Positions 20,290-30,645 of a DNA stretch of 64,000 bases are shown one piece after another; position 1 is the stretch's first letter; the number at the start of each line of letters is the position of its first letter. Location of the stretch: assembly GCA_002707785.1 (NCBI GenBank), contig PANW01000089.1, positions 1 to 64,000 of the forward strand, read 5' to 3'. Made by a program: the position numbers and the translations under genes. The stretch is from Cellvibrionaceae bacterium (GTDB lineage Bacteria > Pseudomonadota > Gammaproteobacteria > Pseudomonadales > Cellvibrionaceae). The notes under the pieces were generated by a model. It was not told where the DNA came from and did not search any database. It saw only the letters and a list, made by a program, of their open reading frames with translations.

Positions 20290-21489
20290 TTACAAACCTA
20301 AAACAGCTTTGCAGATAATATTTTTTTGAATTTCGTTACTGCCACCATAAATAGTGGTCTTACGATGGTTAAAGTACAGCGGTGCACTGTTAGCCGCTGA
20401 ACCTGGCCCGACCATAGGACCTTCAAAACCGTATTCAAATTGATCTTTGACAAAAGGAATCGCGTAGTAACCGGCGATTTCCATCTTAAGTTCGTCGATC
20501 TGCTGAGCGATTTCAGTACCTTTGATCTTCAAGATTGACGACTCCGGGCCTGGTGCTTTACCGGTGCTAACTGCCGCGAGGGTACGTAAATCGGTGTATT
20601 CCAGAGCCAACAAATCGATTTCCAAGTCTGCCACTTTTTGAGCAAACGCTGGATCGTCCATCAGCGGGCTGCCGAAGTGATTGGTCTCACTGGCCAGCTG
20701 CTTAACCTTGGCTAAACTGTCTTTACTCTTGGCAACGCCCGCAATACCGGTACGTTCGTGAGTCAGTAAGACTTTTGCGTAAGTCCAGCCCTTACCTTCT
20801 TCACCGATCAGGTTTTCCGCGGGAACACGCACGTTGTCAAAATGAATTTCATTCACTTCTCGGGTTTCGTCCAACAAGTAGATGGGTGAAACATTGATAC
20901 CCGGCGTTTTCATATCGATCAGCAAGAAGCTAATAGACTCTTGGTTTTTCGCTTCACTACCTGCAGTACGGACTAAACAGAAAATCCAATCCGCGTGCTG
21001 TCCCAGTGTGGTCCAGGTTTTGGTTCCGTTGACGACGTACTCGTCACCGTCGCGGGTGGCAGTAGTTTTCAAAGAGGCCAAGTCAGAACCAGAGTTAGGC
21101 TCAGAATAGCCCTGACACCACCACACTTTACTGCCGAGAATATCGGGTAGGAAACGCTGTTTCTGCTCTTCGTTACCAAAGGAGTAGATCACTGGCGCAA
21201 CCATGCTCATACCAAAAGGAATCACGCCGGGAGCTCCAGCTTTTGCACACTCATTGCTCCAAATGTACTTTTGAGTAGGTGTCCAACCGGTACCGCCGTG
21301 CTCCACTGGCCAGTTAACCGCAGCCCAGCCTTTTTCCGCCAAGATTTGCTGCCATTCAACAAAATCTTCTTTGGTAAAATGAAGCTCTTTTTTGGATTTT
21401 TCGGCAATCTTTGCCGGTAGTTTATCGTTTAAGAACTGACGCACTTCCTGTTGAAAGGCGAGTTCTTCCGCAGAAAATTCTACGTTCAT
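20290..21489 (-). CDS. Acyl-CoA dehydrogenase (PimC-like large subunit type)
   Basis: GYSEPNSGSDLASLKTTA, YGGSNEIQKNIICKAVLGL. Confidence 0.88.
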   Translation of the reverse strand: MNVEFSAEELAFQQEVRQFLNDKLPAKIAEKSKKELHFTKEDFVEWQQILAEKGWAAVNWPVEHGGTGWTPTQKYIWSNECAKAGAPGVIPFGMSMVAPVIYSFGNEEQKQRFLPDILGSKVWWCQGYSEPNSGSDLASLKTTATRDGDEYVVNGTKTWTTLGQHADWIFCLVRTAGSEAKNQESISFLLIDMKTPGINVSPIYLLDETREVNEIHFDNVRVPAENLIGEEGKGWTYAKVLLTHERTGIAGVAKSKDSLAKVKQLASETNHFGSPLMDDPAFAQKVADLEIDLLALEYTDLRTLAAVSTGKAPGPESSILKIKGTEIAQQIDELKMEIAGYYAIPFVKDQFEYGFEGPMVGPGSAANSAPLYFNHRKTTIYGGSNEIQKNIICKAVLGL

Positions 21490-21538
21490 GGTTTCTCTCC
21501 CACTTCTTTTGGTTTTCAGTCACTATTGCTTACAAGGG

Positions 21539-22723
21539 TTAAAGAGAAGCCTCTTTCACCATATTGCGAGCAATCACAATTTGTTGGATCTGGGTCGTAC
21601 CTTCATACAAACGCAGCAGGCGCACATCACGATAAAAACGCTCCACCGCATATTCTGAAATATAGCCTGCACCACCATGGATCTGTACGGCCTTATCTGC
21701 GACTCGGCCCACCATTTCAGTACAAAATAATTTACAACAGGCCGCTTCCGTCGGTATGGCATCGCCTTGATCACGTTTTCTGGCCGCATCTAACACCATC
21801 GCCTTGCCGGCATAGGCTTCTGCTTTGCTGTCGGACAGCATCGCTTGAATCAATTGATGCTCGCAGATGGGTTTGCCAAATTGCTCGCGCTCCATGGAAA
21901 AACGCAACGCATCGTCAATAAGACGCTCAGCAATCCCCACACTCACCGATGAAATGTGTAGCCGTCCCCGATCCAGCACTTTCATGGCGGTATAGAAGCC
22001 TTTACCCTCGACACCACCGATAAGGTTTTCAGCGGGCACACGCACATTGTCGAAAATCACATCACAGGTACAGGAGCCCGCCTGTCCCATCTTTTTATCT
22101 TTTGCACCTAGCGATAAACCCTCACTCCCCGCCTCGACAATAAAGGCCGACACCCCTTTGGCACCGCTGATGTCAGGATTAGTGCGAGCCATCACCGTAA
22201 AGGTTCCAGCTCGTGGCGCATTGGTGATAAAGCGTTTAGTGCCGCTAAGAATATAGCTATCGCCATCGCGAACTGCCGTGGTTTTTACGGCCGCTGAGTC
22301 AGATCCTACGTCAGGTTCTGTCAAACAAAAGGATCCAATGAGCTCACCTGAGGCGTATTTAGGCAGATATTTTTGTTTCTGCTCTTCCGTACCATCAAAG
22401 ACGATACCCGCAGAGCCGATGCCGTTATTGGTCCCTATCAGAGAGCGAAATGCCGGCGACGTGCGCCCCAGCTCCATGGCGACTAAGACTTCTTCTTCCA
22501 TGGTCAAGCCAAGTCCACCATAGGCTTCAGGAATGGTTAAACCAAACAATCCCATCTCCCGCATCTCTGCGATCACGTCATCGGGGATCTCATCGTCTTC
22601 GGCAACTTTTGCCTCCAGCGGCACCAGCCGATCTCGCACGTAGCGGTGAATGGTATCCAATAGCGCATTTAGGGTTTCAGTATCTCTGATCACGCCAGCA
22701 TCCTCTGGTGATATTTTCATCAA
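21539..22723 (-). CDS. Acyl-CoA dehydrogenase
   Basis: GSFCLTEPDVGSDSAAVKTTA, VQIHGGAGYISEYAVERFYRDVRLLRLYEGTTQIQQ. Confidence 0.92.
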   Translation of the reverse strand: MMKISPEDAGVIRDTETLNALLDTIHRYVRDRLVPLEAKVAEDDEIPDDVIAEMREMGLFGLTIPEAYGGLGLTMEEEVLVAMELGRTSPAFRSLIGTNNGIGSAGIVFDGTEEQKQKYLPKYASGELIGSFCLTEPDVGSDSAAVKTTAVRDGDSYILSGTKRFITNAPRAGTFTVMARTNPDISGAKGVSAFIVEAGSEGLSLGAKDKKMGQAGSCTCDVIFDNVRVPAENLIGGVEGKGFYTAMKVLDRGRLHISSVSVGIAERLIDDALRFSMEREQFGKPICEHQLIQAMLSDSKAEAYAGKAMVLDAARKRDQGDAIPTEAACCKLFCTEMVGRVADKAVQIHGGAGYISEYAVERFYRDVRLLRLYEGTTQIQQIVIARNMVKEASL

Positions 22724-22865
22724 CTATAGGTGTAAATACTAACAAGCAATTCCGCAGAGTGGAATCATAGATTCAAAAGTGGTAAAAATAGGGCACGCTT
22801 TGGCGGCTATTCAACATGAGAACTGCCAATTTGATGCGATAAAGATAATGAGAGAGAGAAGAGCG

Positions 22866-24755
22866 ATGTCCACCCAACCCGCACAGCAAGGGCCTTTAGC
22901 CACAGAATTACACGATATGAAAGCCATCGAAGGCTTCGAAAGTTTGCCATTGGCCGAGCGCTACCCTTGGACCAACACCTACGACTTAATCATCAATGCC
23001 TGTCAGAAATGGGGCGAAGACACGGCGCTTGAGTTCTTGCCGACCGCCGAAAAAGACGAAGCAAGCCTGCCAATCAGCTACTTGCAGCTGGCCGGACGTA
23101 TGAATCAGACCGCCAACCTGTTGCATGGTCTGGGTGTGAGAGCCAAGGATGCGGTCTCCATTATGCTGCCCACCTTGCCTCAAACTTTCTACTGCATTTG
23201 GGGAGCCCAGGCCGCTGGCGTAACCAGCCCGCTCAATCCCCTATTAGAAGCGCACCACCTAGCTGAAATCATCGGCGTGACGGGTTCTAAAGTTCTAATT
23301 ACCATGGCTCCTGCCCACGGAAATCGTGAACTTTGGGACAAGGCCGTCGCTGTCGCCCAGCAAGCCAACGATCTGACCCATATGGTGGTCATTACGGTTC
23401 CAGGCTTAACCGAAGAACTGCCAGAAGCGCCTCGTGACGGTATTACCATGGTGGACTTCACCGCCTTGATTGATCAGCAGAATGCGGCCGAACTCGATTC
23501 TAAACGTGTTTTTCATGCCGATGATCCCGCCGCTTACATGCACACGGGTGGCACCACTGGCCGACCTAAAGTGGCCCAACTTAACCACGGCCACTTTGCA
23601 TTCATCGCCCAATTGACCGACGACATGACCAAGAATCGTCCTCGTACGCCGACTCCCTGCGCACTGCCCATGTTCCACATCTTTGGCTTAGTCGCCACGG
23701 GCATCGCGGCATTTGTCTCCGGTCGCAACGTAGTCATTATGTCCCCCACCGGTTTCCGCAACCCCAACGTCGTTCAAAATTTCTGGGCCCATGTGGATCG
23801 CTTCAAGTTCCAAGGTATTGCCGCAGTCCCGACCATTCTGTCGGTACTTTATGAAGTGCCGATTGGTGACAACGACATCTCCTCACTGGATGAGATTGTC
23901 AGTGGCGCCGCCCCTCTGCCTGATCATTTGAAGATTAATTTCGAAAAGCGCTTCGATTGCTGGGTGCGCAACGGCTACGGCATGACGGAAAGTAGCTGTG
24001 TACTCTCCCACAGCCAACGCGATACTGCTGTGCCCATGGGCAGTTGTGGTTTGCGCGTACCTTACGCGGAACGCATCGTCGCCCATGTAGACGGCAACCG
24101 TTTGGTCAAAATCTGTGAGGCCAATGAAGCTGGCGTGGTGCTATCGCGTGGACCGAATATCTTTGCGGGTTATCTGGAACAAGAAGATAACGACAAAGCC
24201 TGGGTCGATGGCTGGTTCAATACCGGAGACATGGGTTACGAAGACGAAAACGGATTCCTGTTTCTGACCGGTCGAGCAAAGGATCTGATTATTCGCGGCG
24301 GGCACAATATTGATCCAGTACTGATTGAAGAGCCTTTACTGGCGCATCCCGATGTATCCGCAGCGGTAGCGGTTGGTCAACCCGATCCTCACGCCGGCGA
24401 ACTGCCGATGGCTTTTGTGGTTGCCACACCGAGTCGCGACATCGATGTTGACGCCTTGCTGGCCTACGCAGCGGAGAACATTTCCGAACGCGCCGCCATC
24501 CCCAAACGCATTCACGTGATTGAGGAAATCCCCTTGACTGCCGTGGCCAAAATTTTCAAACCGAAGTTGCGCGAAATGGCCACCGAACACGCACTTTCAG
24601 CACTGCTCACTGAGGCTGATATTGAAGCCGAAGTCTCTGCCTCGACCGATCAGCTGAAAGGTTTGCAGGCGCAAGTGGTACTGGCGAAAAAAGATCAACA
24701 AGCGGACACTGAAGCACTGCTGCAGTCATTCCCTGTGCATATCGATTTTTCCTAA
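22866..24755 (+). CDS. Acyl-CoA synthetase (ANL superfamily); likely start MSTQPAQQ at 22866
   Basis: MHTGGTTGRPK AMP-binding motif, NGYGMTES, GWFNTGDMGY, FLTGRAKDLIIRGG. Confidence 0.92.
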   Translation: MSTQPAQQGPLATELHDMKAIEGFESLPLAERYPWTNTYDLIINACQKWGEDTALEFLPTAEKDEASLPISYLQLAGRMNQTANLLHGLGVRAKDAVSIMLPTLPQTFYCIWGAQAAGVTSPLNPLLEAHHLAEIIGVTGSKVLITMAPAHGNRELWDKAVAVAQQANDLTHMVVITVPGLTEELPEAPRDGITMVDFTALIDQQNAAELDSKRVFHADDPAAYMHTGGTTGRPKVAQLNHGHFAFIAQLTDDMTKNRPRTPTPCALPMFHIFGLVATGIAAFVSGRNVVIMSPTGFRNPNVVQNFWAHVDRFKFQGIAAVPTILSVLYEVPIGDNDISSLDEIVSGAAPLPDHLKINFEKRFDCWVRNGYGMTESSCVLSHSQRDTAVPMGSCGLRVPYAERIVAHVDGNRLVKICEANEAGVVLSRGPNIFAGYLEQEDNDKAWVDGWFNTGDMGYEDENGFLFLTGRAKDLIIRGGHNIDPVLIEEPLLAHPDVSAAVAVGQPDPHAGELPMAFVVATPSRDIDVDALLAYAAENISERAAIPKRIHVIEEIPLTAVAKIFKPKLREMATEHALSALLTEADIEAEVSASTDQLKGLQAQVVLAKKDQQADTEALLQSFPVHIDFS

Positions 24756-24781
24756 ACCAACGCCAGCAGGAGCAAACTGCG

Positions 24782-25987
24782 ATGAGCAAAAACGCTTTTA
24801 TCTATGACGGCGGGCGCACCGCTTTTGGTCGACACTCGGGGGCACTTTCGGCGGTTCGACCAGACAACTTGCTGGCCCATGTCATTGCCACGTTGGTCAA
24901 TCGCAACGGTTTTGCCTCCAGCGACTACGAAGATGTCATCGCCGGCTCAACTAATCAGGCCGGCGAAGACAGTCGCAATGTCGCTCGCTTTGCCGGTCTG
25001 TTGGCCGGATTACCCCAACAAACCGGAGGCATCACCGTCAATCGATTGTGTGGCTCCGGTCTTGCTGCCGCACTAGACGCATCGCGCTGCGTGAAGGTTA
25101 ACGAAGGTGAGCTGTTCGTTGCCGGCGGAGTGGAATCCATGAGTCGCGCACCACTGGTAATTTCTAAGGCCACTTCAGCCTTCGATCGCAATCAGGAAAT
25201 CGCCGACACCACCATGGGCGCACGTTTTACTAACCCACTGATTGTTGAACAATTTGGCGGCCATACCATGCCGCAGACCGCGGACAATATTGCTGCCGAT
25301 CTCAACATCGATCGTGACAGCTGCGATCTGTTTGCACTCGCCTCACAACAGAAGTATCAGGCGGCGAAAGACAAGGGCTTTTTTGTCGATGAAATTATCC
25401 CTATCGAAGTAAAACAAGGTCGTAAACAACCGCCACTTGTCGTCGATAGCGATGAACATCCCAGAGCACAAACAGAGCTTTCCTCGCTGACAAAATTAAG
25501 ACCTCTATTCGAGGGGGGCGTGGTGACCGCGGGTAATGCCTCAGGAATTAACGATGGCGCCTCTGCCGTACTCATTGGCAGCGAAGCTGCGGGCAAGTCT
25601 GCCGGCATTCAGCCTCGAGCTCGTATTGTTAGCGGCGCCATAGCCGGTGTCGAACCTCGGGTAATGGGGTTGGGGCCAGTGCCCGCAACGCGCAAAGCCT
25701 TAGCTCGTGCCGGTTTAACGCTCGATGATCTCGATGTTATGGAGTTCAACGAAGCGTTTGCGGTGCAGGCACTGGGCTGTATGAAAGAGCTTGGAATTGC
25801 ATTTGATGATCCTCGCGTAAATCCCAATGGTGGTGCCATTGCGATCGGCCATCCGCTGGGCGCATCTGGGGCGAGAATTCTCTACACGGCGCTGAGACAA
25901 CTGGAGCTTAGCGGCGGACGCTATGCACTGGCCACTATGTGCATTGGTATCGGACAAGGCATCGCGGTCATTATCGAAAGAGTCTGA
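24782..25987 (+). CDS. Thiolase / acetyl-CoA C-acyltransferase
   Basis: [57 protein letters not shown]. Confidence 0.95.
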   Translation: MSKNAFIYDGGRTAFGRHSGALSAVRPDNLLAHVIATLVNRNGFASSDYEDVIAGSTNQAGEDSRNVARFAGLLAGLPQQTGGITVNRLCGSGLAAALDASRCVKVNEGELFVAGGVESMSRAPLVISKATSAFDRNQEIADTTMGARFTNPLIVEQFGGHTMPQTADNIAADLNIDRDSCDLFALASQQKYQAAKDKGFFVDEIIPIEVKQGRKQPPLVVDSDEHPRAQTELSSLTKLRPLFEGGVVTAGNASGINDGASAVLIGSEAAGKSAGIQPRARIVSGAIAGVEPRVMGLGPVPATRKALARAGLTLDDLDVMEFNEAFAVQALGCMKELGIAFDDPRVNPNGGAIAIGHPLGASGARILYTALRQLELSGGRYALATMCIGIGQGIAVIIERV

Positions 25988-26074
25988 ACCACTCAACCGT
26001 AGACCAGAAAAATACAGAATATCGCGCACAGCGAATACTCAAAAACAAATAGACGACACAGACAGGAGAAGACT

Positions 26075-28174
26075 ATGTCAGTTGTAAATTATCAAGTCGA
26101 AAACGGTATCGGTATTATCCGCGCCAATAATCCTCCGGTAAACGCACTCTCACAAGCATTGCGTATCGGTATTCAAGAGGCCATCAAGGCGGCTCAATCC
26201 GATGACAGCGAAGCCATTGTCATTATTTGTGAAGGTAGAACGTTTATTGCTGGGGCTGACATTACCGAATTTGGCAAGCCGCCCCTATCACCGTCACTCC
26301 CTCAAGTGGTTGAAGAAATCGAACAGTCGAATAAGCCCGTTGTGGCCGCTATTCACGGCACAGCATTGGGCGGTGGTTTGGAAGTGGCACTAAGCAGTCA
26401 TTATCGCGTAGCACTTGCGAGCGCCAAAGTCGGCCTCCCAGAAGTGAAGCTCGGCTTACTGCCCGGTGCAGGCGGCACCCAACGCACGCCTCGACTGGCA
26501 GGTGTTAAAGCGGCACTGGATCTAATGACATCAGGCAACCCCATTGGCGCAAAGAACGCACAAGCCATCAATCTAGTGGATGAAATCATCGACGGAGACC
26601 TCCTTGAAGGTGCCGTTGCTTTTGCCAAGAATCTGATCGCCACCAAAGCCCCAATCAAACGATCGGGTGAGCTTTCCGTTGCAGATGACAATAACAACGC
26701 CGAGTTTTTTGACGGCTATCGCGCCACTCTAGCACGTCGCGCCAAAGGCCAGATTGCTCCCCAACACATTGTCAGTTGCGTCGAAGCGGCAGCGAACAAA
26801 GCCCTAAGCGATGGCCTAGAGGTTGAACGCAATTTGTTCATGGAGTGCATTACCTCGTCACAGTCCGCGGCCATGCGCCACATGTTCTTCGCCGAACGCG
26901 AAGCGGCAAAGGTTAAAGATCTTCCCAAAGACACCCCGTTACGAGAGATTAAATCTGTCGGTATCATTGGTGGCGGAACCATGGGCGGCGGTATCGCCAT
27001 GAACTTTGCCAACGTCGGCATTCCTGTAAAGTTGCTAGAAATTAGCGACGACGCCCTCGCCCGAGGCCTCGGTATTATCGAGAAAAACTACGCTATTAGC
27101 GCCAAGAAGGGCAAGCTCACCGAAGAGCAAATGCAACAGTGCATGAGCATGGTAGAAGGGACAACCAACTACGAAGACCTTGGTGATGTCGATCTCGTTA
27201 TCGAAGCGGTATTCGAAAACATCAACATCAAGAAAGAAGTCTTCACCAAACTCGACAGCGTTTGTAAACAAGGTGCCATCCTCGCCACCAACACCTCCTA
27301 TCAAGATGTCGATCAAATTGCCGCAGTCACCAAACGTCCACAAGACGTTATCGGCTTGCACTTCTTTAGCCCCGCCAACGTGATGAAACTGCTGGAAATC
27401 GTTCGCGGAGAAAAAACCGCAGACGACGTCATTGCCACCAGCATGAAAATTGCCAAGACCATTCGCAAGGTGCCGGTATTGGCGCGAGTTTGTTACGGCT
27501 TTATCGGCAATCGTATGTTGCAGCCTTACTTCCGAGAAGCTCAGTTGTGCTTGATTGAAGGCTCCACACCCGAAAAGATCGACAGCGTCATGGAGAACTT
27601 TGGCATGGCCATGGGCCCTATTGCCGTGAGTGATCTCGCCGGCATCGATATCGGCTATAAAGCGCGAGAAACGTTGACCGACGAAGAAAAAGGCCCTGCC
27701 AAGTGCTTCTGTGTTTCCGATAGTCTGGTTGAAATGGGACGTTTGGGGCAAAAATCTGGCGCAGGATTTTACAGCTATGATCCTCAAACACGTCAGCGTG
27801 TCAACGACGCTGCCGTCATGAAAGTCGTCGAAGAACAGGCGCAGGCACAGGGCATCAGTCGTCGTGATATCAATGATGAAGAGCTACTCAACCGCATGAC
27901 CTTTGGCCTCATTAACGAAGGCGCTAAAGTACTGGAAGAAGGCATTGCACAACGCCCCAGCGATATCGATGTGGTCTATATCTACGGCTACGGTTATCCG
28001 GTATCGCGCGGCGGCCCAATGCACTACGCCGATAGTGTTGGTCTCAAGACGATCTACGAGACGATCTGTCAGTACGCCAAAGAGTTTGGGGAAGAGTTCT
28101 GGCAACCGTCAGCGCTGTTAAAGCAGCTTGCTGAAGAAGGCAAGACTTTTGCTCAGTGGGGACAGGAACAGTAA
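26075..28174 (+). CDS. Bifunctional enoyl-CoA hydratase / 3-hydroxyacyl-CoA dehydrogenase (FadB/FadJ-like)
   Basis: N-terminal crotonase (ALGGGLEVAL, GLLPGAGGTQRTPRL); C-terminal GIIGGGTMGGGIAMNFANVG, HFFSPANVMKLLEIVRG. Confidence 0.93.
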   Translation: MSVVNYQVENGIGIIRANNPPVNALSQALRIGIQEAIKAAQSDDSEAIVIICEGRTFIAGADITEFGKPPLSPSLPQVVEEIEQSNKPVVAAIHGTALGGGLEVALSSHYRVALASAKVGLPEVKLGLLPGAGGTQRTPRLAGVKAALDLMTSGNPIGAKNAQAINLVDEIIDGDLLEGAVAFAKNLIATKAPIKRSGELSVADDNNNAEFFDGYRATLARRAKGQIAPQHIVSCVEAAANKALSDGLEVERNLFMECITSSQSAAMRHMFFAEREAAKVKDLPKDTPLREIKSVGIIGGGTMGGGIAMNFANVGIPVKLLEISDDALARGLGIIEKNYAISAKKGKLTEEQMQQCMSMVEGTTNYEDLGDVDLVIEAVFENINIKKEVFTKLDSVCKQGAILATNTSYQDVDQIAAVTKRPQDVIGLHFFSPANVMKLLEIVRGEKTADDVIATSMKIAKTIRKVPVLARVCYGFIGNRMLQPYFREAQLCLIEGSTPEKIDSVMENFGMAMGPIAVSDLAGIDIGYKARETLTDEEKGPAKCFCVSDSLVEMGRLGQKSGAGFYSYDPQTRQRVNDAAVMKVVEEQAQAQGISRRDINDEELLNRMTFGLINEGAKVLEEGIAQRPSDIDVVYIYGYGYPVSRGGPMHYADSVGLKTIYETICQYAKEFGEEFWQPSALLKQLAEEGKTFAQWGQEQ

Positions 28175-28215
28175 TCTCCTAGCCATTTCCTGTATCCGCG
28201 CCTTACTCCAACGGT

Positions 28216-28276
28216 CTGTGAGTAGGGCGCAGCCCTCACAAAGGCCTGTCGGCCTGTTTCCTTCGGGTGGTGCACC
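28216..28276. repeat. Cluster of three short perfect hairpins
   Basis: AGGGC-GCA-GCCCT (28224-28236), AGGCC-TGTC-GGCCT (28242-28255), GGGTG-GTG-CACCC (28265-28277) read directly. Confidence 0.6.
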
Positions 28277-28428
28277 CACTGCGCAATACCCGCTTCGAAT
28301 CCACTGTCGCTAAAGTGGTAGATCAAATGTCACCTATCTGGCATTCCTTATCAACTCACTCGACTACACTGTGTATCACGACTAGAAAACAATCATCTTT
28401 ATAATAACAACGCCGCGAGGTACTACCC

Positions 28429-29004
28429 GTGAATGCTAAACACGCCACTTTCACCGCCATGACCAATGCCACCGCCGAAGACTGGGGCATTATAGGTAGC
28501 CATTATTTCGAATTTGCCAAAGGCCTGACACAGCGTCTGGTGGACCATTTAAAACTGCTGGACGGAGACTTTGGTGGCTTTCCCATTGATCGTCTAGAGC
28601 ACTGTCTACAAACCGCCACTCGGGCGCACAGAGATGGACGAGACGAAGAATACGTCATCTGCGCGCTGCTACACGATATCGGTGATACCTTAGGGCCAAC
28701 CAATCACGCCGACGTGGCAGCCACTATCTTGCAGCCTTACATTAGCGAAGAAAACTACTGGATTATTAAGCACCACGGTATTTTCCAGGGTTACTACTTC
28801 TTCCACCATTTGGGCCTAGATAGAAATGCACGAGATGCCTTTAAAGATCATCCCCATTACCAAGCCTGTGCGCACTTTTGTCATGCCTATGACCAGAATA
28901 GCTTCGACAAAGACTACGACAGTGAGCCATTGGAGTTTTTCATTCCGATGATGGAAAGAGTATTCGCACAGCCCAAACAATCACTCTACAAAGAAGCCAT
29001 GTAA
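28429..29004 (+). CDS. HD-domain protein (PhnZ-like / predicted HD phosphohydrolase)
   Basis: ALLHDIGDTLGP, IIKHHGIFQGYYFFHHLG, HAYDQNSFD. Confidence 0.7.
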   Translation: MNAKHATFTAMTNATAEDWGIIGSHYFEFAKGLTQRLVDHLKLLDGDFGGFPIDRLEHCLQTATRAHRDGRDEEYVICALLHDIGDTLGPTNHADVAATILQPYISEENYWIIKHHGIFQGYYFFHHLGLDRNARDAFKDHPHYQACAHFCHAYDQNSFDKDYDSEPLEFFIPMMERVFAQPKQSLYKEAM

Positions 29005-29037
29005 GCTCGAGCAATAAAGCTCGGTCTTATGGAATTC

Positions 29038-29068
29038 ACAAAGGCAGCATGTGTTTAGCTGCCTTTGT
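29038..29068 (+). terminator. Rho-independent-like terminator
   Basis: ACAAAGGCAGC / GCTGCCTTTGT, 11-bp stem, 9-nt loop. Confidence 0.7.
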
Positions 29069-29310
29069 TCATCCTTCTACTTTCTGTCTTCGCGATCTCG
29101 CTGACACTCAGAGACGACTCAAGAATCTGCGTTCACCTTCCATTTGATCGACGTTTCTACTGCCTGTCCGCGCTCAACTCAGTCTCCTCGAAACCGTCTG
29201 TTGCACGATAAATACTCCAGCAACAACACTCCCCGCCGGCGTACAACATTCAGAGAATATTCAGTTGACGACCCGCACTATAGCGGCGTAATCCCTTCAA
29301 AGGAGGCGCT

Positions 29311-29655
29311 ATGAACACGCTCACCGGCACACTATTAATCACTCTTGCCCTGCTCAGCCCCGTCGTTTGGTCGCACAACGACACTCACCACGATAACCAT
29401 CGTTATGAGAATCGATATGAAGATCGCCACTATGTAGAACACTACACCGCCAAGCGCAAAAAGCAGCACGCCAAAAAGCAGAAGCGTCATCATCGATACT
29501 ACGCACACAGCTATCAGGCAGGCCAACTATCCCGCCATAATCGTCACAACAGAGATCATCACGGTGAAAACGTCTACCTAACGATAAAGCCTATTGGGTT
29601 CAATCGCAGCCGACACCATTTTCATGGATTTAACATTTGCTACAACGTTCACTAA
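29311..29655 (+). CDS. Secreted His/Arg/Tyr-rich small protein
   Basis: Signal-peptide-like N-terminus; roughly 18 His in 114 aa; RBS-like aaaggagg upstream. Confidence 0.6.
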   Translation: MNTLTGTLLITLALLSPVVWSHNDTHHDNHRYENRYEDRHYVEHYTAKRKKQHAKKQKRHHRYYAHSYQAGQLSRHNRHNRDHHGENVYLTIKPIGFNRSRHHFHGFNICYNVH

Positions 29656-29724
29656 TAGTCTGTTCATCGGCCTGTGTTAGACTTCTTTCATTCGCGCCAA
29701 AGAACCATTTTTTGAGGTAATTGC

Positions 29725-30537
29725 ATGGAAAGTTACGAAGCCTTACTGGCAACCTTAGGATTGACCTTAGGTGCATCTTGGGCCAGTGGTATCAACCTTT
29801 ACGCGGTGCTGTTGGTTCTGGGTATTGGCGGTAGCACTGGCAATATCGATCTGCCACCCGATCTGCAAGTATTGGGCGACCCCATGATTATCGGTGCCGC
29901 GGGGCTAATGTACTTCGTTGAGTTCTTTGTGGATAAAACCCCTGGCGTTGATACCGGATGGGATACGCTACATACCTTCATTCGAATTCCGGCGGGGGCA
30001 ATGTTGGCCGCGGGAGCCGTCGGTGATGTGACTCCCGCTCTGGAAATCGCAGCGGGGATTATGGGTGGCTCTCTGTCGGCCACCAGCCACGCGACTAAAG
30101 CCGGTAGCCGAGCACTGATCAACACTTCGCCTGAGCCTTTCTCCAACTGGGGCGCGTCACTATCGGAAGATGTAGTGGTGTTTGCCGGACTTTGGACTGC
30201 CCTCAATCATCCGGTTGTGTTTTTGGTTTTATTGTTTGGCTTCATCGTTATGGCGATTTGGTTATTGCCAAAGATCTGGCGGGTACTGAAAGCCATCATT
30301 TTGAAGATCGGTAGCTGGCTAGGCTTAGTGGATAAAGCGACAGCGGAACAAGCGGCAAAAGAACGGGACAATTCAATCACGGATAAAAACGCCGCCGATG
30401 ATCCGCGGAGTCAAACACAGACATCAAATTCGGCCGAGCAAATTCAACAGTTACAAGCGCTGCAAGTGCTCAGGGAAGCGGGCAGTCTAACCGAGAGTGA
30501 ATTTCTAGAAACCAAGAAGAAAATTCTGGGCAGCTAA
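29725..30537 (+). CDS. DUF4126-like membrane protein with C-terminal SHOCT-like motif
   Basis: LGLTLGASWASGINLYAVLLVLGI; C-terminus QQLQALQVLREAGSLTESEFLETKKKIL. Confidence 0.75.
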   Translation: MESYEALLATLGLTLGASWASGINLYAVLLVLGIGGSTGNIDLPPDLQVLGDPMIIGAAGLMYFVEFFVDKTPGVDTGWDTLHTFIRIPAGAMLAAGAVGDVTPALEIAAGIMGGSLSATSHATKAGSRALINTSPEPFSNWGASLSEDVVVFAGLWTALNHPVVFLVLLFGFIVMAIWLLPKIWRVLKAIILKIGSWLGLVDKATAEQAAKERDNSITDKNAADDPRSQTQTSNSAEQIQQLQALQVLREAGSLTESEFLETKKKILGS

Positions 30538-30645
30538 TGGCGGCCCAGCGATCCTTAACGGTGAATCGCTGAGTCTGTCGGCGCTACCGATGAATCACTC
30601 GAACAGCAGAGCCTAGGGCGGCGGCTCAGTAGAAGTAATCTTCTC

